Below, piece after piece: positions 22,749-27,241 of a DNA stretch of 27,241 nt (the first letter of the stretch is position 1; every line of letters begins with the position of its first letter). Origin of the DNA: JAADHG01 sp964418645 (GTDB lineage Bacteria > Bacteroidota > Bacteroidia > Flavobacteriales > Flavobacteriaceae); contig CAYQME010000032.1 of assembly GCA_964418645.1 (NCBI GenBank), positions 1 through 27,241 on the forward strand, in the 5' to 3' direction. The notes under the pieces were generated by a model. That model did no database searches. It had not been told where the DNA came from and was given only the letters and a program-made list of their open reading frames with translations. Made by a program: the position numbers and the translations under genes.

Positions 22749-23744
22749 TTAAGAATTATACGCCCATTTTAAATAAATGGAACCCCAAGTAAATCCACCG
22801 CCAAAGGTAGCAAATATAATATTGTCCCCTTTTTTAAGTCGGGATTCGTAATCGTACAAAAGTAAAGGAAGTGTCGCTGAGGTTGTGTTACCATACTTCT
22901 CAATATTCATCATTACTTTTTCTTTTTCTAGATTTACTCTTTTGGCTGTAGCATCAACAATACGTTTATTTGCTTGGTGTGCTGTTAACCATGAAATATT
23001 CTCATTTGTAAGATTATTGCGTTCTAAAATTTTTAGAACAACATCTGCCATATTAGATACCGCGTTTTTAAATACTGTTTTTCCGTCTTGAAAAACGTAC
23101 TGTTGTCTTTTATCAAGAGCTTCTTTAGTTATTGGATACAATGAGCCTCCATAAGTTGCTTGTAAAAACTCTCTCCCCGAACCATCACTTCTAAGGTATT
23201 CGTCTTGTAATCCTAGATCTTCATGATTGGGCTCAAATAAAACAGCACCAGCACCATCTCCAAATATGATGCATGTTGCTCGATCTTCATAATTAATAAA
23301 TGAAGAGTTTTTATCTGCTCCTATTAAAAGCACATTTTTATATCGCCCAGATTCAATGTATTTAGCAGCAGTTGACATTCCAAACAAAAAGCTTGAACAA
23401 GCCGCTTCTAGATCGAATGAAAAAGCATTAACTGCTCCTATTTGAGTTGCTGTAAACGCTGCTGTTGAAGCTGCTTTCATATCGGGCGTTGCTGTTGCAA
23501 CAATAACAAGTTCTATGTCTTTAGGATCTATTCCGCGTTTGTTAATTAAATCTTGTGCAGCATTAACAGCTAAAAATGAAGTTCCTTTGCCATCTTCCTT
23601 AAGAATTCTACGTTCCTTTATTCCTGTTCTTGAGGTAATCCATTCATCATTTGTGTCTACCATTGTTTCCAAAATTTGGTTGGTTAACACATAATCAGGC
23701 ACATACGCGCCAACAGCTGTAATTGCTGCTGTGATTTTACTCAT
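22749..23744 (-). CDS. fabH: Beta-ketoacyl-ACP synthase III
   Basis: A 331-residue condensing enzyme. The catalytic triad is visible as C116 (LEAACSSFLFG), H256 (LTAHQANKRI) and N286 (KYGNTTSATLPL), and GGGFTWGSIYLKW is the family C-terminus. It condenses an acyl-CoA primer with malonyl-ACP to begin fatty acid synthesis. In Bacteroidota it usually accepts branched primers that give iso fatty acids; that preference is family knowledge and not shown here. The start at 23744 gives MSKITAAITAVGAYVPDYVL, as expected. It is the first of fabH-accB-accC and is separated from rpmF by a hairpin terminator. Confidence 0.96.
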   Translation of the reverse strand: MSKITAAITAVGAYVPDYVLTNQILETMVDTNDEWITSRTGIKERRILKEDGKGTSFLAVNAAQDLINKRGIDPKDIELVIVATATPDMKAASTAAFTATQIGAVNAFSFDLEAACSSFLFGMSTAAKYIESGRYKNVLLIGADKNSSFINYEDRATCIIFGDGAGAVLFEPNHEDLGLQDEYLRSDGSGREFLQATYGGSLYPITKEALDKRQQYVFQDGKTVFKNAVSNMADVVLKILERNNLTNENISWLTAHQANKRIVDATAKRVNLEKEKVMMNIEKYGNTTSATLPLLLYDYESRLKKGDNIIFATFGGGFTWGSIYLKWAYNS

Positions 23745-23872
23745 AGTTTAGTTTTAGTTTGAACAAAAAATCATCAAAAATGACATAAATAAGTCAAAAA
23801 CTTGATGAAAATACTGTTTTTTGATCAAATATGTTGCAAAATAGGTTGTTTTTGCTTTTTATAAAAATATAT

Positions 23873-23903
23873 CATAAAAAAAGCGCTCACAAGTGAGCGC
23901 TTT
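23873..23903 (-). terminator. Rho-independent terminator after rpmF
   Basis: AAAGCGCTCAC (23880-23890) pairs perfectly with GTGAGCGCTTT (23893-23903), 11 bp with a two-base gap (effectively a tetraloop). On the minus strand it is followed by a run of seven T. It lies 20 bases after the rpmF stop, and fabH starts 130 bases further on, so fabH probably has its own start or is reached by read-through. Confidence 0.88.
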
Positions 23904-23922
23904 ATATATGCGTGCAAAATAT

Positions 23923-24126
23923 TTATGCTAAATTATCTTCAGCTTGAGAATTGTCAACTAACACTTGCCCTCTATAATAAAGCTTTCCTTCGTGCCAGTG
24001 AGCTCTATGGTATAAGTGTACTTCTCCTGTTGTTGGACACGTTGCAATTTGCGGTACAGTTGCTTTATAATGTGTTCTTCTCTTATCTCTTCTGGTTTTT
24101 GAGATTTTTCTTTTAGGATGTGCCAT
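23923..24126 (-). CDS. rpmF: 50S ribosomal protein L32
   Basis: A 67-residue basic protein, MAHPKRKISKTRRDKRRTHY, with the standard L32 N-terminus. Zinc-type L32 has two CxxC pairs. Here only C29 (ATCPTTGEVHLYHRAH) remains, so the zinc ribbon is incomplete and this is a partly cysteine-lost form, as I recall for other Bacteroidota. It binds 23S rRNA in the large subunit. It lies eight bases after the DUF177 gene, the usual DUF177-rpmF pair, and is followed by a strong terminator. Confidence 0.95.
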   Translation of the reverse strand: MAHPKRKISKTRRDKRRTHYKATVPQIATCPTTGEVHLYHRAHWHEGKLYYRGQVLVDNSQAEDNLA

Positions 24127-24134
24127 GTTTTATA

Positions 24135-24680
24135 TTATTTATCCGTTAATAATTTCTTTAATGTGTTCCAACGAGGATCAATGTCGTCGTTTTCATCTTT
24201 ATCTTCTAACCCTTTCGGGGTCAATTCTTCTAACTTATCAAGTATGTCTGAATTTAATGTTCCGTCTTTCACTCCTGGGTGTACTTTTTTAAAAGGCACC
24301 GATAGCACAATTAACTCATAAATATATTGCGCAACATTAATTTCATACTCAGCATATGGTAAAATTAATATGTCCTCATTTTCATCATTAAACACTTCCC
24401 CGAACTTAACCACTAAATTAAAATCACTATTAATTTGTTGATTAAATGGCTCGTTAGTTAAATCACAATTTACATTAACTGTTCCTGATACTTCAAACTG
24501 TAATTCTAATAATGTTGCTTTTTTATTTAAAACAACCGTAACAGCTAATTTAACATCATTAAACTCGTCATACTCAAAATGTTCAAAGAACTTTTTATTT
24601 ATCTTATATTCAAAACAATGCTCTCCTTGTTTTAATCCTACAAATTGAATTGTAAAGTCTTTCAATAACTTCATCACCAC
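24135..24680 (-). CDS. DUF177 (YceD-family) protein
   Basis: A 181-residue acidic protein with no signal or membrane helix. It carries the DUF177 layout: an N-terminal beta-rich part (DFTIQFVGLKQGEHCFEYKI), the central VNCDLTNEPFNQQINSDFNL stretch, and the C-terminal DPRWNTLKKLL. The family sits beside rpmF almost everywhere. In E. coli and plants it is linked to 23S rRNA maturation and metabolism. The central CxxC pair of classic members is reduced to one Cys here. The first ATG (24680) gives MVMKLLKDF; the third codon (24674) gives the more usual MKLLKDF and may be the real start. A TATATTTG box lies just upstream. Confidence 0.88.
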   Translation of the reverse strand: MVMKLLKDFTIQFVGLKQGEHCFEYKINKKFFEHFEYDEFNDVKLAVTVVLNKKATLLELQFEVSGTVNVNCDLTNEPFNQQINSDFNLVVKFGEVFNDENEDILILPYAEYEINVAQYIYELIVLSVPFKKVHPGVKDGTLNSDILDKLEELTPKGLEDKDENDDIDPRWNTLKKLLTDK

Positions 24681-24696
24681 ATTTATTTCGAGCGTG

Positions 24697-24704
24697 CAAA
24701 TATA
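24697..24704 (-). promoter_or_regulatory. Putative -7 promoter box TATATTTG for DUF177-rpmF
   Basis: The minus strand reads TATATTTG, a full TAnnTTTG match, 17 bases before the first DUF177 ATG and 23 before the third-codon ATG. The transcript would start close to the gene, making a short leader that fits the downstream ATG better. No good -33 TTG was found. Confidence 0.5.
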
Positions 24705-24725
24705 TAAAATTTTATTTAGCTAATT

Positions 24726-24757
24726 AAGGTTATAAACAAAAATTTGTTTATAACCTT
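24726..24757 (-). terminator. 15-bp perfect hairpin spanning the pdxA stop codon
   Basis: AAGGTTATAAACAAA (24726-24740) pairs perfectly with TTTGTTTATAACCTT (24743-24757). The pdxA stop (24750-24748) lies inside the arm. On the minus strand no clean T run follows, so it may be a weak terminator, a 3'-end stabiliser or an operator palindrome upstream of DUF177. Confidence 0.55.
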
Positions 24758-25794
24758 TGTGTTTGTTTTTTCAAAGGATTGGTGTTTAATTTTTCAAATG
24801 CGATTCTGTTTTTAAAAATTTGAATCCCAGTATATAACGCCTCTTTAAAAGAGCTCGCGTCTGCTACACCTTTCCCAGCTATTTCATAGGCCGTCCCATG
24901 ATCTGGAGATGTTCTAACCCTGTCTAATCCTGCTGTGAAATTAACCCCTTGTCCGAAAGATAATGTCTTAAAAGGAATAAGCCCTTGATCGTGATATGAA
25001 GCAACAATGGCATTAAAACTTTTGTAATTGTTTGACCCAAAAAAACTATCGGCAGCATAAGGTCCAAAAACCAGCTTACCAGTATCTCTAATTTCTTTTA
25101 GAGTCGGTCTCAAAACCAAATCGTCTTCTTCTCCAATAATGCCATTATCTCCAGTATGTGGATTGATTCCTAAAACTGCAACTTTAGGCCTTCTAATTCC
25201 AAAGTCCTTTATTAAAGTGTTATAAATAGTGTCGATTTTTAATGTGATTAATTCTTTTGATATCTTGGATGCAATATCTTTTACAGGCACATGGTCTGTA
25301 AGTAATCCTACCTTTAATGTTTCTGTTACCATAAACATAAGGCAGTTCCCTTTTAGTTCTTTGGCTAAATAATCTGTATGTCCTGGAAAATTAAATGTTT
25401 CGGACTGAATATTGTGTTTATTAATTGGCGCTGTCACTAATATATCAATACTCTTGTTTTTTAAATCTTTTGTCGCGGCCGTGAAAGATTTAATAGCATA
25501 TTGGCCAATTTTTAAGTCTTCTTTACCAAAATTTATGTCTACATTATCATTCCAAACGTTAATAACATTTACTTTTCCATGTAATGCCTTTTCTGATTTT
25601 TGAATACTATTTAAGCTAATCCCACTTTTGAAGTGGTTTTTTAAAAACGAAAGTGATTTTATTGACGCATAAATTATTGGGGTGCAAAAATCAAGAATTC
25701 TATGGTCTTCAAATGTTTTCAGAATTATTTCTCCTCCTATTCCATTAAGATCTCCAATAGAAATACCAACTTTAATTTTTTCTTCTTTTTTCAT
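24748..25794 (-). CDS. pdxA: 4-hydroxythreonine-4-phosphate dehydrogenase
   Basis: A 348-residue enzyme. It starts KVGISIGDLNGIGGEIILK, with the metal-binding histidines H168 (LTDHVP), H213 (GINPHTGDNG) and H268 (ASYHDQGLIPFK) at almost the E. coli positions (166, 211, 266), and TSPDHGTAYEIAGKG near the C-terminus. It oxidises 4-phosphohydroxy-L-threonine with NAD, the product going to PdxJ for pyridoxine 5'-phosphate. It diverges from the riboflavin synthase gene over a 62-base gap with a promoter box for each direction. It leads the pdxA-DUF177-rpmF-fabH order that is common in Bacteroidota. Confidence 0.96.
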   Translation of the reverse strand: MKKEEKIKVGISIGDLNGIGGEIILKTFEDHRILDFCTPIIYASIKSLSFLKNHFKSGISLNSIQKSEKALHGKVNVINVWNDNVDINFGKEDLKIGQYAIKSFTAATKDLKNKSIDILVTAPINKHNIQSETFNFPGHTDYLAKELKGNCLMFMVTETLKVGLLTDHVPVKDIASKISKELITLKIDTIYNTLIKDFGIRRPKVAVLGINPHTGDNGIIGEEDDLVLRPTLKEIRDTGKLVFGPYAADSFFGSNNYKSFNAIVASYHDQGLIPFKTLSFGQGVNFTAGLDRVRTSPDHGTAYEIAGKGVADASSFKEALYTGIQIFKNRIAFEKLNTNPLKKQTQRL

Positions 25795-25817
25795 TAAAAA
25801 ATGATACGTTTTGTTTG

Positions 25818-25825
25818 TAATTTTG
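25818..25825 (+). promoter_or_regulatory. Putative -7 promoter box TAATTTTG for riboflavin synthase
   Basis: TAATTTTG matches TAnnTTTG in full, 31 bases before the riboflavin synthase ATG. It lies six bases from an opposing box for pdxA. No -33 TTG is evident. Confidence 0.5.
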
Positions 25826-25831
25826 ATAATG

Positions 25832-25839
25832 CAAATTTA
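25832..25839 (-). promoter_or_regulatory. Putative -7 promoter box TAAATTTG for pdxA
   Basis: The minus strand reads TAAATTTG, a full TAnnTTTG match, 37 bases upstream of the pdxA ATG. It faces the plus-strand box at 25818, so the two predicted start sites fall inside each other's boxes. Confidence 0.5.
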
Positions 25840-25856
25840 ACTAAATAAACCATATC

Positions 25857-26441
25857 ATGTTTACGGGAATTATTGAAGATTTGGGTGTAGTAAAACATTT
25901 AAAAAAAGATTTAGATAATCTACATATCACTCTTAAGAGCGAACTAACTCCTGAGTTACAAATTGATCAAAGTGTTTCTCATAATGGTATTTGTTTAACG
26001 GTTGTCGATTTAAAAATGGAACGTTATACGGTAACTGCAATTAAAGAAACCTTAGATAAAACCAATCTTAGCAGTCTTAAAATTAATGATACTGTTAATT
26101 TAGAAAGATCACTAAAACTTGGCGATCGGCTTGACGGCCATATAGTCCAAGGTCATGTAGATCAAATCGGCATCTGCATTAATGTAGAAGATAAAAATGG
26201 TAGTTGGTTATACACTTTTGAATATGATGATACCTTAAGAAACATTACTATTGAAAAAGGCTCGATAACAATAAATGGGGTAAGCTTGACCGTTGTTAAT
26301 TCGAAGAAAAACACGTTTAGTGTTGCTATTATTCCATACACTTACCTGCATACAAATTTCAATTCTTTTGAAAAAGGAACCTTGGTAAATTTAGAATTCG
26401 ATGTTATAGGTAAATATGTTGCTAGATTGCAGGAAAAATAA
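25857..26441 (+). CDS. ribE: Riboflavin synthase, alpha chain
   Basis: A 194-residue protein made of two lumazine-binding repeats. It starts MFTGIIEDLGVVKHLKKDLD, the diagnostic RibE N-terminus. The first repeat has VSHNGICLTVVDL and VNLERSLKLGDRLDGHIVQG. The second begins GHVDQIGICINVEDK and has SITINGVSLTVVNS. It joins two 6,7-dimethyl-8-ribityllumazine molecules to give riboflavin, usually as a trimer. Slightly shorter than many homologues (200-215) but complete. It diverges from pdxA, and its stop is five bases from that of the converging micro protein gene. Some authors call the gene ribC. Confidence 0.95.
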   Translation: MFTGIIEDLGVVKHLKKDLDNLHITLKSELTPELQIDQSVSHNGICLTVVDLKMERYTVTAIKETLDKTNLSSLKINDTVNLERSLKLGDRLDGHIVQGHVDQIGICINVEDKNGSWLYTFEYDDTLRNITIEKGSITINGVSLTVVNSKKNTFSVAIIPYTYLHTNFNSFEKGTLVNLEFDVIGKYVARLQEK

Positions 26442-26446
26442 AAATC

Positions 26447-26635
26447 TTAATGTTTTTGTTTAACTTTAAGAGGCTTAGTCTTTTTAGAAACGCCGTATAA
26501 AATCCCTAAAACTAAAACTAAAATAACCGCTCCATCAATAGGAAGCCCCGGAGGCGGTGGAGGCGCTGGAGGTGGTGGTCCCTGTGTTAAAAACACAGCG
26601 TTAGTAAAAACAAATAATATTGGGGCAAATGTCAT
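26447..26635 (-). CDS. 62-aa PID-CTERM-like micro protein
   Basis: A 62-codon frame, MTFAPILFVFTNAVFLTQGP at the N-terminus, an almost pure proline run (about 20-29), then GLPIDGAVILVLVLGILYG as a membrane segment and a basic end, SKKTKPLKVKQKH. The order PGLPID, hydrophobic helix, basic cluster matches the PID-CTERM sorting tail described in Flavobacteriia (name from memory), in which a transpeptidase-like enzyme is thought to process the tail. The protein is only a signal peptide plus the sorting tail; no cargo domain lies between them. A possible promoter (TTG-N18-TACTTTTA) lies upstream on the minus strand. It converges with riboflavin synthase. Function is unknown. Confidence 0.72.
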   Translation of the reverse strand: MTFAPILFVFTNAVFLTQGPPPPAPPPPPGLPIDGAVILVLVLGILYGVSKKTKPLKVKQKH

Positions 26636-26948
26636 TTTGTTTTTGGTGTTATTTTAACGTAAAAGTATGAAAAAAAGCCAGTTATCAAAATAATTGACAC
26701 ATAAATCATCTTTGAAACACAAAAAGCATCGACAAAATGCACGTTCCTTTCAGAAATTGACACAGTTACTTAAGTTATTTTAAAAAATTCTCTCATTATA
26801 AGAAAACTCTTTCTTTATCCCTTTATTGCACGAAAATAAAGTATTAACTCTCTTTCTACAAAACATTTTAAAGTTTTATTTATTTGAGCCTCAATTATGG
26901 CGGCTCAAATATTCTTATTTATGTAATATATAATTATAAAAAGGGTAT
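26636..26948. other. 313-base stretch with no gene found
   Basis: No ORF of credible size or composition is visible on either strand. It holds the presumed upstream region of the micro protein gene (26636-26720), an AT-rich middle with no recognised motif, and a 9-bp inverted repeat at 26882-26910 described separately. Confidence 0.6.
26882..26910. repeat. 9-bp inverted repeat ATTTGAGCC / GGCTCAAAT
   Basis: ATTTGAGCC (26882-26890) pairs perfectly with GGCTCAAAT (26902-26910) with an 11-base loop. Flanks are AT-rich on both sides but no clean T run follows, so it could be a weak bidirectional terminator or a protein-binding palindrome. No gene ends nearby on the plus strand. Confidence 0.55.
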
Positions 26949-26973
26949 AAAAAAACCTTACATTTCTGTAAGG
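26949..26973 (-). terminator. Rho-independent terminator downstream of the tRNA fragment
   Basis: On the minus strand CCTTACA (26973-26967) pairs with TGTAAGG (26962-26956) over a four-base loop and is followed by seven T (26955-26949). It lies about 12 bases after the 3' end of the tRNA fragment, the normal place for the terminator of a tRNA transcript. Confidence 0.75.
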
Positions 26974-26985
26974 CTTGATTTTAAA

Positions 26986-27028
26986 GGTGGTCCCACATGG
27001 GCTCAAACCTGAACCCCCTGATTATGAG
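26986..27028 (-). pseudogene. 3' fragment of a CAT-anticodon tRNA (Ile2/Met-like), possible attachment-site remnant
   Basis: On the minus strand, from 27028 to 26986, the sequence runs CTCATAATCAG (anticodon loop with CAT at 27026-27024 and the 3' side of its stem), then GGGGG, a T-loop-like TTTGAGC, and TGGGACC-ACC, a normal acceptor 3' strand with discriminator A and the first two bases of CC. Upstream of the anticodon loop the match stops dead: the 5' half is absent. The T arm is damaged; the flanks TCAGG and CCATG pair at only two positions plus one G-T, and the loop reads TTTGAGC and not TTCGAGC. It cannot be a working tRNA. A terminator still follows it. Confidence 0.72.
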
Positions 27029-27070
27029 GCTAACGAAAAACTAATCCATTTTTAACTTAACCTAATTCTT

Positions 27071-27235
27071 ATGACATTAAAAACTGTTCCTTTTAAGGAC
27101 CCTATTTACGCTAGGCGTGCTTCGTTTAATCATACTTATGATGTAACGCTTAATGAAATCACTAAAAATGCTAACAACAATGCATATTCTGATTTTGGCT
27201 ATGCATCGACTTTATTTGAGCGTTGTATGCAATAG
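27071..27235 (+). CDS. 54-aa ORF of unknown function beside the tRNA fragment
   Basis: An ATG-started frame of 54 codons, MTLKTVPFKDPIYARRASFN, continuing HTYDVTLNEITKNANNNAYS and ending ASTLFERCMQ. It has no membrane segment, signal or known motif. It begins 42 bases after the end of the tRNA fragment, so it may be the first gene of whatever lies on the far side of that junction. Composition is ordinary for coding sequence (mixed polar and aromatic residues), but a frame of this size can occur by chance. No family is recognised. Confidence 0.45.
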   Translation: MTLKTVPFKDPIYARRASFNHTYDVTLNEITKNANNNAYSDFGYASTLFERCMQ

Positions 27236-27241
27236 CTTAAA

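Noticed and set aside
23925..24116. 63-aa plus-strand ORF over rpmF
   Set aside because: Fully antisense to ribosomal protein L32.
26986..27028. Functional tRNA gene
   Set aside because: Only the 3' half is present: no D arm or 5' acceptor strand is found next to it, and the T arm does not pair.
1..27241. CRISPR array, insertion sequence with transposase, prophage structural genes, rRNA genes
   Set aside because: No regularly spaced repeats, no transposase or capsid-like frame and no rRNA wording were seen on either strand.

Overview
The window is an AT-rich, gene-dense piece of chromosome from a marine-type Flavobacteriaceae bacterium (Bacteroidota). Four things point there: a type IX secretion (T9SS) C-terminal sorting domain, a tiny protein ending in a PID-CTERM-like sorting tail, several TAnnTTTG promoter boxes typical of Bacteroidota, and the gene order pdxA-DUF177-rpmF-fabH-accB-accC. 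Most of the window is ordinary housekeeping sequence. The right end is not.

Layout. 1-788 (-): universal stress protein, cut by the window edge. 876-2210 (+): MATE exporter. 2245-2970 (+): two micro membrane proteins followed by a QueD-type pterin synthase. 3067-5704 (+): LpxH, a secreted PHB-depolymerase-like esterase and a haloalkane-dehalogenase-like lipoprotein. 5701-8673 (-): MFS exporter and RecJ, converging on the lipoprotein gene. 8778-9932: divergent OsmC and AhpD-like genes. 10043-12061 (-): a 4Fe-4S uracil-DNA-glycosylase-like protein, RsmI and a conserved protein of unknown function. 12254-14474 (+): thymidine kinase, alanine racemase, MscL. 14597-15586 (+): aspartate-semialdehyde dehydrogenase. 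15713-18929 (+): a diheme cytochrome-like lipoprotein and a large FG-GAP/UnbV T9SS cargo protein. 19012-20610 (-): a GreA-like protein and a saccharopine-dehydrogenase-family enzyme. 20794-25794 (-): the acyl-lipid/pyridoxal cluster accC, accB, fabH, rpmF, DUF177, pdxA. 25857-26441 (+): riboflavin synthase. 26447-26635 (-): the PID-CTERM-like micro protein.

The last 600 bases hold no housekeeping gene. They contain hairpins, then the 3' part of a tRNA with anticodon CAT on the minus strand. That fragment runs from the anticodon loop to the 3' end, has a damaged T arm, and is still followed by an intrinsic terminator. An unrecognised 54-codon ORF lies immediately beyond it. This arrangement is what a tRNA-targeted integration event leaves behind, so the right edge may be the boundary of a genomic island or of its decayed remains.

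Functional links: fabH, accB and accC start fatty acid synthesis. pdxA feeds PLP synthesis, and PLP is the cofactor of alanine racemase here. Alr and Asd both feed peptidoglycan (D-Ala, and diaminopimelate via Asd), LpxH makes lipid A, and MscL protects the envelope. Several intergenic gaps carry short inverted repeats of a REP/MITE-like type.
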